Source of the DNA: Sycobia sp. Sy_11
Lineage: Eukaryota > Arthropoda > Insecta > Hymenoptera > Epichrysomallidae
Assembly: GCA_018907035.1 (NCBI GenBank)
Contig: JACCIC010000219.1
Coordinates: 620,001-684,000, forward strand
DNA length: 64,000 nucleotides
Direction: 5' to 3'
Part shown: positions 11,903 through 22,626 of the stretch, one piece after another
Position numbering within the stretch: the first letter of the stretch is position 1
How the letters are laid out: the number at the start of each line of letters is the position of its first letter
Translations under genes and position numbers: made by a program
Notes under the pieces: generated by a model
What the model was told of the DNA's origin: nothing
Databases searched by the model: none
What the model saw: only the letters and a program-made list of their open reading frames with translations

Positions 11903-13201
11903 CACACACATACACATGCACATACATACGTATGTCCACACACAAACCTAATACCTATTATCCCGAACAGGTACAGTATAAGCATTAATATAAAATTCTG
12001 TCTTGTGTATTACAGATCGGAGAGCGCGAAGCTAGAGCCTTTTCTGTTTGTAATATTTTGGTACAACTCTGATTATAATACATTTTTGTAATTTTTTATA
12101 CAAACACAATTGAGTAACTCGTGATGTTTTCCTGACCTTGACGAAAATTCCCTTTTCTTTCAAATTTATCCTGACGCTATCGCGTAAGCTGTCCCGAGGC
12201 GAGAAGACAAACATTACACAAGTAATTCTGAATTTATATACGTATTAGATCACATTGTAATAAATTTACGTTTCTTTGATAAAATAAAGTATTTACGTTG
12301 ATAAAAATATATTCAATTATTTAATGTCTTTTTACAAACATTCGTAAATATTCAATCTACAATTAATTAATTTTAATTCATTCGATGGATTGGGAACTAG
12401 AGTTTATTTTGCGTACTGTTCAGTGAAAGATACTATTTCTTAATATTGTTTAACCATTTAAATTACCATAAACTTTTCAAAGTCGGGCCTGAATGTACAT
12501 GTCACAGTATTTTTTAAATTCTTCTATATATAATATAATATTTGAAATTATTATTATATTATTATACAGTACTGTATCCCCACGTTATAAATGAGTGCAT
12601 AGATATACTATTAATAGTAAGTTTTCTATTCAATAATAATAAGTTAAAATTTCGAAACTTAGACGAATTGGTAAGCATCGTAGTCATATATACTTTACTA
12701 TGTAAAAATTTATTTCAATACTTTCTTTTCTTTAAATTAGAAAGTATTGCATGAATTTTGAAATGTCATTACTATCTTAGGGTATAACTTTTGTTTTCAG
12801 AATGAAGAATCTTTATGTCTGACTAGGAAGTTTAATATCAAAAATACTATTTATATAAATACAATACGTTATAGAGAAGAACCTTAAATGATCAGAATGT
12901 CCAATGCATCATACTTGCTTTATACTTTTGTATAAAGTTATTTTAAAGAGATTTTACTTTTCTTAAGAATGCCGTATTGTAGTGTAATTGACTATGAAAT
13001 ATAAATAGAAAACATTTTTCATTTTATAAATATAATGCATTATAGAGAAAAGCTTTTAAATGATCAGGAAGTATAATACACTCAGTACTGTTACACAACA
13101 CTGAATACATTAAAAGATAATTTATGAGGCTGATCAAATTTCCAGCGCTTTCTTTAGCATTGCGTCTAGTTGTACCTAACGTGTTTTTGCTAAACTGAAA
13201 C

Positions 13202-13205
<4 letters not shown>
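10351..13205. other. AT-rich DNA with large (TA)n tracts, no supported gene
   Basis: Short GC-richer patches occur at 10380-10540, 10930-11220, 11450-11640 and 12010-12215, each with 60-108 codon frames on either strand that show no known motif. Pure (TA)n lies at about 10550-10570 and two long tracts at 11741-11799 and 11825-11897. Confidence 0.5.
11741..11897. repeat. two long (TA)n microsatellites
   Basis: (TA)n at about 11741-11799 and 11825-11897, separated by an ACACATATACCACACACACA-type spacer and followed by CA/CATA repeats to about 11945. Frames of alternating Ile-Tyr across it are artefacts of the repeat. Confidence 0.95.

Positions 13206-13268
<63 letters not shown>
13206..13268. 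repeat. (TA)n at the left edge of the PLE array
   Basis: Uninterrupted (TA)n that runs straight into the first base of PLE copy A (AAATTAATAAATA). A matching (TA)n closes the right edge at 25533-25579. Confidence 0.95.
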
Positions 13269-13271
<3 letters not shown>

Positions 13272-13415
13272 TAATAAATATTTTTTTATTGGTCTTACAG
13301 TCCAATCAATTTCAACCAAAAATAAAATAAAATAAAATAAAAATAAAAAATAATAAAAATAAAAAATAAAAATTAAAAATAAAAATTAAATTAAAAATTA
13401 AATTAAAATGATAAT

Positions 13416-13517
13416 GACAGTCAGACTGTCCTTGTTTACATTCACCCCCGTAGACTAATCTGAAAATAAAATATTAGCTGAAAAAATTCTTTGTTAGTAA
13501 AGTGCAGTCTGACTGTC
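13416..13517. repeat. paired GACAGTC palindromes in PLE pseudo-LTR
   Basis: A perfect palindrome, GACAGTC-A-GACTGTC, lies at 13416-13430, and a second related one, GCAGTCTGACTGTC, at 13504-13517, about 75 bp apart and just 3' of the ribozyme motif in element sense. The same pair occurs in copies B, C, D and E, in the 61.8-kb copy and, less perfectly, in the 31-kb relic. The first palindrome is also present in the diverged 53-kb fragment. The function is unknown. Confidence 0.75.
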
Positions 13518-13539
13518 CCCAACACCCTTACCTAATTGA

Positions 13540-13591
13540 AGACTTGTCCAACGTTTCGAGCTCGCTACGGCTCCTCATCAGGGACTAATCT
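13540..13591 (-). ncRNA. hammerhead ribozyme motif, PLE copy A
   Basis: On the minus strand the core is CTGATGA, a GAGC/GCTC stem II with one unpaired G, GAAA, then ACGTT and GGAC. Helix I forms from AGA-TTA-GTCC and GGAC-AAG-TCT (7 pairs with an internal loop). Helix III is minimal, and its palindrome ACGT could pair between two molecules. Predicted cleavage falls after GTT, before GGAC. Hammerhead motifs are known from Penelope-like pseudo-LTRs. Activity here is inferred. Confidence 0.75.
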
Positions 13592-13686
13592 AAACCTTAT
13601 ATTCTAATCTATATATACTCATCCCCACCACCAAATTTCGTAAATTAAATATAAATTCCCCCTCTACACAAATTGTCCAAAACCAA

Positions 13687-16137
13687 TCAATTTAATAAGG
13701 AATGATAAACACTGTCCAATCTACCAGACTCTAACATTAAATTCACATTATTTCGATTCTTGGAAATGTGAATACTTTCAAGACTCTCCCGTTTATACTT
13801 ATTATTAATACCATATTCCAAAATATCCACATTCACAAAATCAAAAGAATGTAAAAACTTTAAACAATGCTCTTTTAAACCAGAAGTAATATGTGAGCTA
13901 CGTAAACTATATTTATGCTCATAAATTCTCTTTTTTAAATATCTACCTGTTTGTCCAATATAGTATTTATCACAATCCATGCAATTAATCTTGTAAACAA
14001 CTCCTGATTTTAAGCATAAATCATCCTTATCTTTGCAATTATTAAACAATCTACTTAAATTATTGCGATTTTTAAAGAAAATTTGAATGTTATATTTCCG
14101 AAAATTTCTTTTTATTCTTTCAGATAATCCTCGAACATATGGTAAGACAATAATTTTGCCTCCGTTAAAATCAATTCCTGCACTATGTCTTTTTTCGGTA
14201 TTATAAATTTCAAACAATCTCTCAGCAATCAATCTATTAATAAATTGAATTGGATAGCCATTATTAATAAAAGTCTCTCTTACTATCTGTAAATTATTTT
14301 GTCTAAAATCTTTATGTGACAATTTAATTGCTCTGTCAACGACACCTCTCAATGCTCCAATTTTGTTTCCGAATTGGTGGTGTGAATTAAAATCTAAAAA
14401 CCTACCTGACCAAGTAGGCTTTCTGTACCAATTAAGTTTTACCTTATTATTACTACATCTAATCACATTAACGTCCAAAAAACTTAACTGACTATTTACT
14501 TCAACCTCCCTTGTAAATTTAATTCTGTCATGCACAGAATTGAAAACATCCACCATTTCATCCACAAAAACTTCTGGAACAATTGTAAAGATATCATCAA
14601 CATATCTCTTAAATATCATTGGTTCAAAAAGCAATTTTGACAAGGCTATACTTTCCAACTTTTCCATAACTAAATTAGCTATAACCGGTGACAAAGGCGA
14701 CCCCATTGGACATCCGTATTTTTGTTCATAAAATTTATTATCAAATGAAAAAATTGTGTTATTAAAAACCAAATTAATTGCTTTAATAAATTCATTCATT
14801 GTCAATTTTGTATGCAAATTAATTTCATTCCACTTTTCCTGTATAATATCATTTAACAACTATAAAGGTACATTTGTAAACAAAGATACTACATCCAATG
14901 AAATCATCCTGTAGTTTTTCGGAATAGCAATATCTTTCATTTCATTGTAAAAACACCAACTATCCTTAATGTAAGAACTAGTTCTTCCAACTATCTTAAC
15001 CAATATATTAGACAAAAATCTAGCAATATTATAAGTTGGGAAACCTATGGAAGATATTATTATTCTAAATGTCAGATTTTCTTTATGAATCTTGGGAAGC
15101 CCATAACATTTTGCCACAGTTCCATTTTCACATTTTAAATACTTATATGTAGTATCATTTATATATTCATTTCTTTTCCAATTATTTAATAACTCTTTCA
15201 AATTATTTTGTAGCTTAATGATATGTGGATTACCAATCTTCAAATAAGTACTATCATCATTTAATATATTATTTATACAATTTATGTAATCAATTTTATT
15301 GGAAGCTACAGTTACATTACCTTTGTCGGCCTTTTGGAAGATTATATTAGGGTTATTTTTCAAAAAATTCTTCGCGGTAATTAAATCATGTATAAACTTA
15401 CTATTTAAAAAATTATCAAATTTATTTTCTCTTTTAAAATTACTAATGACATTAACCAAAGATGCCCTACATTCCTTTTTTACTTCATCATTTAAACCAA
15501 AAAGATTACTTTCAACCTCCGCGATGATTTCTTTGATCGGGAGATTACTTTTACAATATAATATTCCATGTTTGGCACCTTTAGACATGATGTTTATTAC
15601 TTCATTTGGTATCTCCTTGTCAGTTAGATTCCTAAACCAATTTTTATTGTTTGCATTGTTAAATTGATAGCTTTGAAATTGTTTTTTATTTCTTAAACAT
15701 TCAAATTTCCTTTTTAGTGTTTGTCTATTAATATATTTTGTCTTAATAAAATGTTTGCTTTGACCAAGAAAAAATTCATGTAATTCATTTCTTTCTATAT
15801 TTTGATATAAATAATGTTTAATCTTTAATAAATATCTATTTAAGGAATGAATCTGAATATGTAAATCTCTAATTTCTAAATTAAGTAATTTATTTTTGAA
15901 AAAGAAAATATTTTTCTTTAGATCATAACAAACATTATTACTATAAACCTGCAAAAAATATTCATCATGAAATCTATTATTAATGTGTACCGGAAATATA
16001 TTTGATTTCTTGCATCTAATAAGGAATGTAAGTTTTTCTTTAAGAATTACAACTTTTAAATTCATTTTAATCCATTTTGAACAATAATCTTTAATAGTAC
16101 TACCATATTTACAATAAATTTCTCTAAAATAAATCAT
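13687..16137 (-). pseudogene. PLE polyprotein (RT + GIY-YIG), copy A, one nonsense mutation
   Basis: The same 816-codon frame as copy B, but codon 426 (GAG, Glu in copy B) is TAG at 14862-14860, just after the motif-A segment SLDVVSLFTNVPL. Residue 411 is Arg where B and C have Lys. Both changes are shared with copy E at the far end of the array. The downstream half still encodes GCPMGSPLSP, YVDD and the GIY-YIG domain without another break. As read, translation would stop before the catalytic YVDD, so the copy should not make an active protein unless the stop is read through. Confidence 0.9.
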
Positions 16138-16496
16138 GACATACCCCTTAATTTAAGTTAAATAGACCTTCTATTTTAAAACAATTGAATTGTACTTCTG
16201 TCGACTGCCCATATACAAATTAATAAATATTTTTTTTTTTTTTTATTGGTCTTACAGTCCAATCAATTTCAACCAAAAATAAAATAAAATAAAATAAAAA
16301 TAAAAAATAATAAAAATAAAAAATAAAAATTAAAAATAAAAATTAAATTAAAAATTAAATTAAAATGATAATGACAGTCAGACTGTCCTTGTTTACATTC
16401 ACCCCCGTAGACTAATCTGAAAATAAAATATTAGCTGAAAAAATTCTTTGTTAGTAAAGTGCAGTCTGACTGTCCCCAACACCCTTACCTAATTGA

Positions 16497-16548
16497 AGAC
16501 TTGTCCAACGTTTCGAGCTCGCTACGGCTCCTCATCAGGGACTAATCT
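16497..16548 (-). ncRNA. hammerhead ribozyme motif, PLE copy B
   Basis: Same 52-nt motif as in copy A: CTGATGA, stem II, GAAA, ACGTT/GGAC, closed by a helix I of GTCC/GGAC and AGA/TCT. It lies about 95 bp past the ORF stop in element sense. In the tandem array, cleavage at successive motifs would cut a long transcript into unit-length RNAs (inference). Confidence 0.75.
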
Positions 16549-16643
16549 AAACCTTATATTCTAATCTATATATACTCATCCCCACCACCAAATTTCGTAA
16601 ATTAAATATAAATTCCCCCTCTACACAAATTGTCCAAAACCAA

Positions 16644-19094
16644 TCAATTTAATAAGGAATGATAAACACTGTCCAATCTACCAGACTCTAACATTAAATT
16701 CACATTATTTCGATTCTTGGAAATGTGAATACTTTCAAGACTCTCCCGTTTATACTTATTATTAATACCATATTCCAAAATATCCACATTCACAAAATCA
16801 AAAGAATGTAAAAACTTTAAACAATGCTCTTTTAAACCAGAAGTAATATGTGAGCTACGTAAACTATATTTATGCTCATAAATTCTCTTTTTTAAATATC
16901 TACCTGTTTGTCCAATATAGTATTTATCACAATCCATGCAATTAATCTTGTAAACAACTCCTGATTTTAAGCATAAATCATCCTTATCTTTGCAATTATT
17001 AAACAATCTACTTAAATTATTGCGATTTTTAAAGAAAATTTGAATGTTATATTTCCGAAAATTTCTTTTTATTCTTTCAGATAATCCTCGAACATATGGT
17101 AAGACAATAATTTTGCCTCCGTTAAAATCAATTCCTGCACTATGTCTTTTTTCGGTATTATAAATTTCAAACAATCTCTCAGCAATCAATCTATTAATAA
17201 ATTGAATTGGATAGCCATTATTAATAAAAGTCTCTCTTACTATCTGTAAATTATTTTGTCTAAAATCTTTATGTGACAATTTAATTGCTCTGTCAACGAC
17301 ACCTCTCAATGCTCCAATTTTGTTTCCGAATTGGTGGTGTGAATTAAAATCTAAAAACCTACCTGACCAAGTAGGCTTTCTGTACCAATTAAGTTTTACC
17401 TTATTATTACTACATCTAATCACATTAACGTCCAAAAAACTTAACTGACTATTTACTTCAACCTCCCTTGTAAATTTAATTCTGTCATGCACAGAATTGA
17501 AAACATCCACCATTTCATCCACAAAAACTTCTGGAACAATTGTAAAGATATCATCAACATATCTCTTAAATATCATTGGTTCAAAAAGCAATTTTGACAA
17601 GGCTATACTTTCCAACTTTTCCATAACTAAATTAGCTATAACCGGTGACAAAGGCGACCCCATTGGACATCCGTATTTTTGTTCATAAAATTTATTATCA
17701 AATGAAAAAATTGTGTTATTAAAAACCAAATTAATTGCTTTAATAAATTCATTCATTGTCAATTTTGTATGCAAATTAATTTCATTCCACTTTTCCTGTA
17801 TAATATCATTTAACAACTCTAAAGGTACATTTGTAAACAAAGATACTACATCCAATGAAATCATCTTGTAGTTTTTCGGAATAGCAATATCTTTCATTTC
17901 ATTGTAAAAACACCAACTATCCTTAATGTAAGAACTAGTTCTTCCAACTATCTTAACCAATATATTAGACAAAAATCTAGCAATATTATAAGTTGGGAAA
18001 CCTATGGAAGATATTATTATTCTAAATGTCAGATTTTCTTTATGAATCTTGGGAAGCCCATAACATTTTGCCACAGTTCCATTTTCACATTTTAAATACT
18101 TATATGTAGTATCATTTATATATTCATTTCTTTTCCAATTATTTAATAACTCTTTCAAATTATTTTGTAGCTTAATGATATGTGGATTACCAATCTTCAA
18201 ATAAGTACTATCATCATTTAATATATTATTTATACAATTTATGTAATCAATTTTATTGGAAGCTACAGTTACATTACCTTTGTCGGCCTTTTGGAAGATT
18301 ATATTAGGGTTATTTTTCAAAAAATTCTTCGCGGTAATTAAATCATGTATAAACTTACTATTTAAAAAATTATCAAATTTATTTTCTCTTTTAAAATTAC
18401 TAATGACATTAACCAAAGATGCCCTACATTCCTTTTTTACTTCATCATTTAAACCAAAAAGATTACTTTCAACCTCCGCGATGATTTCTTTGATCGGGAG
18501 ATTACTTTTACAATATAATATTCCATGTTTGGCACCTTTAGACATGATGTTTATTACTTCATTTGGTATCTCCTTGTCAGTTAGATTCCTAAACCAATTT
18601 TTATTGTTTGCATTGTTAAATTGATAGCTTTGAAATTGTTTTTTATTTCTTAAACATTCAAATTTCCTTTTTAGTGTTTGTCTATTAATATATTTTGTCT
18701 TAATAAAATGTTTGCTTTGACCAAGAAAAAATTCATGTAATTCATTTCTTTCTATATTTTGATATAAATAATGTTTAATCTTTAATAAATATCTATTTAA
18801 GGAATGAATCTGAATATGTAAATCTCTAATTTCTAAATTAAGTAATTTATTTTTGAAAAAGAAAATATTTTTCTTTAGATCATAACAAACATTATTACTA
18901 TAAACCTGCAAAAAATATTCATCATGAAATCTATTATTAATGTGTACCGGAAATATATTTGATTTCTTGCATCTAATAAGGAATGTAAGTTTTTCTTTAA
19001 GAATTACAACTTTTAAATTCATTTTAATCCATTTTGAACAATAATCTTTAATAGTACTACCATATTTACAATAAATTTCTCTAAAATAAATCAT
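16644..19094 (-). CDS. Penelope-like polyprotein: reverse transcriptase + GIY-YIG endonuclease
   Basis: An 816-codon ORF from ATG at 19094 (MIYFREIYCK) to TAA at 16644. The N-terminal ~270 residues are Asn/Lys/Ile-rich with no named motif. RT motifs follow: ADKGNVTVAS (~278), LPKIHKENLTFRIIISS (~348), motif A SLDVVSLF (~415), motif B GCPMGSPLSP (475-484), catalytic YVDD (512-515), then FLDVNV and WYRKPTW. The C-terminal GIY-YIG nuclease has SGVVYKINC (~711), KYYIGQTGR (~724) and KKRIYEHK (~735), with cysteines at 701, 708, 719 and 722 forming the Cys linker usual in Penelope-like elements. The RT copies element RNA and the nuclease nicks target DNA (family knowledge). The two short plus-strand frames in this ORF are shadows. 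Length fits canonical GIY-YIG PLEs. The ORF is open, so a functional protein is possible. Confidence 0.93.
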   Translation of the reverse strand: MIYFREIYCKYGSTIKDYCSKWIKMNLKVVILKEKLTFLIRCKKSNIFPVHINNRFHDEYFLQVYSNNVCYDLKKNIFFFKNKLLNLEIRDLHIQIHSLNRYLLKIKHYLYQNIERNELHEFFLGQSKHFIKTKYINRQTLKRKFECLRNKKQFQSYQFNNANNKNWFRNLTDKEIPNEVINIMSKGAKHGILYCKSNLPIKEIIAEVESNLFGLNDEVKKECRASLVNVISNFKRENKFDNFLNSKFIHDLITAKNFLKNNPNIIFQKADKGNVTVASNKIDYINCINNILNDDSTYLKIGNPHIIKLQNNLKELLNNWKRNEYINDTTYKYLKCENGTVAKCYGLPKIHKENLTFRIIISSIGFPTYNIARFLSNILVKIVGRTSSYIKDSWCFYNEMKDIAIPKNYKMISLDVVSLFTNVPLELLNDIIQEKWNEINLHTKLTMNEFIKAINLVFNNTIFSFDNKFYEQKYGCPMGSPLSPVIANLVMEKLESIALSKLLFEPMIFKRYVDDIFTIVPEVFVDEMVDVFNSVHDRIKFTREVEVNSQLSFLDVNVIRCSNNKVKLNWYRKPTWSGRFLDFNSHHQFGNKIGALRGVVDRAIKLSHKDFRQNNLQIVRETFINNGYPIQFINRLIAERLFEIYNTEKRHSAGIDFNGGKIIVLPYVRGLSERIKRNFRKYNIQIFFKNRNNLSRLFNNCKDKDDLCLKSGVVYKINCMDCDKYYIGQTGRYLKKRIYEHKYSLRSSHITSGLKEHCLKFLHSFDFVNVDILEYGINNKYKRESLESIHISKNRNNVNLMLESGRLDSVYHSLLN

Positions 19095-19456
19095 GACATA
19101 CCCCCTTAATTTAAGTTAAATAGACCTTCTATTTTAAAACAATTGAATTGTACTTCTGTCGACTGCCCATATACAAATTAATAAATATTTTTTTTTTTTT
19201 TTTTATTGGTCTTACAGTCCAATCAATTTCAACCAAAAATAAAATAAAATAAAATAAAAATAAAAAATAATAAAAATAAAAAATAAAAATTAAAAATAAA
19301 AATTAAATTAAAAATTAAATTAAAATGATAATGACAGTCAGACTGTCCTTGTTTACATTCACCCCCGTAGACTAATCTGAAAATAAAATATTAGCTGAAA
19401 AAATTCTTTGTTAGTAAAGTGCAGTCTGACTGTCCCCAACACCCTTACCTAATTGA

Positions 19457-19508
19457 AGACTTGTCCAACGTTTCGAGCTCGCTACGGCTCCTCATCAGGG
19501 ACTAATCT
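19457..19508 (-). ncRNA. hammerhead ribozyme motif, PLE copy C
   Basis: Identical 52-nt motif to copies A and B, with all core residues (CTGATGA, GAAA) present. Confidence 0.75.
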
Positions 19509-19603
19509 AAACCTTATATTCTAATCTATATATACTCATCCCCACCACCAAATTTCGTAAATTAAATATAAATTCCCCCTCTACACAAATTGTCCAAAAC
19601 CAA

Positions 19604-21913
19604 TCAATTTAATAAGGAATGATAAACACTGTCCAATCTACCAGACTCTAACATTAAATTCACATTATTTCGATTCTTGGAAATGTGAATACTTTCAAGA
19701 CTCTCCCGTTTATACTTATTATTAATACCATATTCCAAAATATCCACATTCACAAAATCAAAAGAATGTAAAAACTTTAAACAATGCTCTTTTAAACCAG
19801 AAGTAATATGTGAGCTACGTAAACTATATTTATGCTCATAAATTCTCTTTTTTAAATATCTACCTGTTTGTCCAATATAGTATTTATCACAATCCATGCA
19901 ATTAATCTTGTAAACAACTCCTGATTTTAAGCATAAATCATCCTTATCTTTGCAATTATTAAACAATCTACTTAAATTATTGCGATTTTTAAAGAAAATT
20001 TGAATGTTATATTTCCGAAAATTTCTTTTTATTCTTTCAGATAATCCTCGAACATATGGTAAGACAATAATTTTGCCTCCGTTAAAATCAATTCCTGCAC
20101 TATGTCTTTTTTCGGTATTATAAATTTCAAACAATCTCTCAGCAATCAATCTATTAATAAATTGAATTGGATAGCCATTATTAATAAAAGTCTCTCTTAC
20201 TATCTGTAAATTATTTTGTCTAAAATCTTTATGTGACAATTTAATTGCTCTGTCAACGACACCTCTCAATGCTCCAATTTTGTTTCCGAATTGGTGGTGT
20301 GAATTAAAATCTAAAAACCTACCTGACCAAGTAGGCTTTCTGTACCAATTAAGTTTTACCTTATTATTACTACATCTAATCACATTAACGTCCAAAAAAC
20401 TTAACTGACTATTTACTTCAACCTCCCTTGTAAATTTAATTCTGTCATGCACAGAATTGAAAACATCCACCATTTCATCCACAAAAACTTCTGGAACAAT
20501 TGTAAAGATATCATCAACATATCTCTTAAATATCATTGGTTCAAAAAGCAATTTTGACAAGGCTATACTTTCCAACTTTTCCATAACTAAATTAGCTATA
20601 ACCGGTGACAAAGGCGACCCCATTGGACATCCGTATTTTTGTTCATAAAATTTATTATCAAATGAAAAAATTGTGTTATTAAAAACCAAATTAATTGCTT
20701 TAATAAATTCATTCATTGTCAATTTTGTATGCAAATTAATTTCATTCCACTTTTCCTGTATAATATCATTTAACAACTCTAAAGGTACATTTGTAAACAA
20801 AGATACTACATCCAATGAAATCATCTTGTAGTTTTTCGGAATAGCAATATCTTTCATTTCATTGTAAAAACACCAACTATCCTTAATGTAAGAACTAGTT
20901 CTTCCAACTATCTTAACCAATATATTAGACAAAAATCTAGCAATATTATAAGTTGGGAAACCTATGGAAGATATTATTATTCTAAATGTCAGATTTTCTT
21001 TATGAATCTTGGGAAGCCCATAACATTTTGCCACAGTTCCATTTTCACATTTTAAATACTTATATGTAGTATCATTTATATATTCATTTCTTTTCCAATT
21101 ATTTAATAACTCTTTCAAATTATTTTGTAGCTTAATGATATGTGGATTACCAATCTTCAAATAAGTACTATCATCATTTAATATATTATTTATACAATTT
21201 ATGTAATCAATTTTATTGGAAGCTACAGTTACATTACCTTTGTCGGCCTTTGGGAAGATTATATTAGGGTTATTTTTCAAAAAATTCTTCGCGGTAATTA
21301 AATCATGTATAAACTTACTATTTAAAAAATTATCAAATTTATTTTCTCTTTTAAAATTACTAATGACATTAACCAAAGATGCCCTACATTCCTTTTTTAC
21401 TTCATCATTTAAACCAAAAAGATTACTTTCAACCTCCGCGATGATTTCTTTGATCGGGAGATTACTTTTACAATATAATATTCCATGTTTGGCACCTTTA
21501 GACATGATGTTTATTACTTCATTTGGTATCTCCTTGTCAGTTAGATTCCTAAACCAATTTTTATTGTTTGCATTGTTAAATTGATAGCTTTGAAATTGTT
21601 TTTTATTTCTTAAACATTCAAATTTCCTTTTTAGTGTTTGTCTATTAATATATTTTGTCTTAATAAAATGTTTGCTTTGACCAAGAAAAAATTCATGTAA
21701 TTCATTTCTTTCTATATTTTGATATAAATAATGTTTAATCTTTAATAAATATCTATTTAAGGAATGAATCTGAATATGTAAATCTCTAATTTCTAAATTA
21801 AGTAATTTATTTTTGAAAAAGAAAATATTTTTCTTTAGATCATAACAAACATTATTACTATAAACCTGCAAAAAATATTCATCATGAAATCTATTATTAA
21901 TGTGTACCGGAAA
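19604..21913 (-). pseudogene. PLE polyprotein copy C, N-terminus missing
   Basis: The frame is open from the junction at 21913 to the stop at 19604 and lacks roughly the first 45-50 residues of the copy B protein. It keeps Lys and Glu at the two sites where A and E carry Arg and a stop, so it groups with B. It has one private change, Pro for Gln in the IIFQKADKG segment (IIFPKADKG). RT and GIY-YIG motifs are all present, but no native start codon remains. Confidence 0.88.
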
Positions 21914-21931
21914 GATATAAGTTTCTTATAT
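21914..21931. repeat. junction hairpin between inverted PLE copies C and D
   Basis: The 18 bp between copy C and copy D hold ATATAAG-TTT-CTTATAT (21915-21931), a perfect 7-bp inverted repeat with a 3-base loop, matching neither flanking copy at this point. It marks a fold-back or end-joining junction between opposed retroelement copies. Confidence 0.8.
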
Positions 21932-22546
21932 GAGCATTGTTTAAAGTTTTTACATTCTTTTGATTTTGTGAATGTGGATATTTTGGAATATGGTATTAAT
22001 AATAAGTATAAACGGGAGAGTCTTGAAAGTATTCACATTTCCAAGAATCGAAATAATGTGAATTTAATGTTAGAGTCTGGTAGATTGGACAGTGTTTATC
22101 ATTCCTTATTAAATTGATTGGTTTTGGACAATTTGTGTAGAGGGGGAATTTATATTTAATTTACGAAATTTGGTGGTGGGGATGAGTATATATAGATTAG
22201 AATATAAGGTTTAGATTAGTCCCTGATGAGGAGCCGTAGCGAGCTCGAAACGTTGGACAAGTCTTCAATTAGGTAAGGGTGTTGGGGACAGTCAGACTGC
22301 ACTTTACTAACAAAGAATTTTTTCAGCTAATATTTTATTTTCAGATTAGTCTACGGGGGTGAATGTAAACAAGGACAGTCTGACTGTCATTATCATTTTA
22401 ATTTAATTTTTAATTTAATTTTTATTTTTAATTTTTATTTTTTATTTTTATTATTTTTTATTTTATTTATTTTATTTTATTTATTTTGGTTGAAATTGAT
22501 TGGACTGTAAGACCAATAAAAAAAAAAAAAAAATATTTATTAATTT
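21932..22546 (+). mobile_element. Penelope-like element copy D, 3' fragment only
   Basis: Plus-strand fragment starting at GAGCATTGTTTAAAG, equal to position 24893 of copy E. It includes the last ~61 codons of the ORF (to the stop at 22117), the ribozyme motif, palindromes and A-tract. It passes head-to-tail into copy E. Confidence 0.9.
22213..22264 (+). ncRNA. hammerhead ribozyme motif, PLE copy D
   Basis: Plus-strand version of the motif: AGATTAGTCC-CTGATGA, stem II, CGAAACGTT, GGACAAGTCT. It lies between the truncated copy D and the full copy E, so it could process the 5' end of an E transcript (inference). Confidence 0.75.
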
Positions 22547-22626
22547 GTATATGGGCAGTCGACAGAAGTACAATTCAATTGTTTTAAAATAGAAGGTCTA
22601 TTTAACTTAAATTAAGGGGGTATGTC

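Larger units (their letters stand above)
13269..16216 (-). mobile_element. Penelope-like element copy A
   Basis: One unit of a head-to-tail series with period 2957-2960 bp. On the minus strand it runs from a 5' segment (16216 side, containing the GTCGACTGCCC motif), through the ORF, to a 3' region with hammerhead motif, paired GACAGTC palindromes, an A/T-rich tract and a terminal GGACTGTAAGACCAAT-A(n)-TATTTATTAATTT. It contacts (TA)n directly on its left. Because units are in tandem, the sequence between ORFs acts as a shared pseudo-LTR, typical of Penelope-like elements. Confidence 0.9.
16217..19174 (-). mobile_element. Penelope-like element copy B (intact ORF)
   Basis: Middle unit of the three minus-strand tandem copies. 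It has all parts of copy A, plus a longer T-run (about 18 T) at its left end, where the outer end of A has 7. It is the only copy with an undisturbed complete ORF. Confidence 0.92.
19175..21913 (-). mobile_element. Penelope-like element copy C, 5'-truncated
   Basis: Third minus-strand unit, identical in plan to B but ending at 21913 inside the N-terminal part of the ORF, where the sequence passes into an inverted copy. Confidence 0.9.

Noticed and set aside
11711..11945. Frames of alternating Tyr-Ile
   Set aside because: Direct translation of (TA)n; not genes.
14540..15667. Repeated plus-strand frames of 63 and 122 codons inside every PLE copy
   Set aside because: They recur only because the copies are near identical and lie antisense to the RT ORF. 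Their sequences show no motif; they are shadows.
21913..21932. PLE array as a simple palindromic duplication of one block
   Set aside because: Copy C keeps about 2.7 kb on its side while copy D keeps only 0.6 kb before full copy E, so the two halves are not mirror images.
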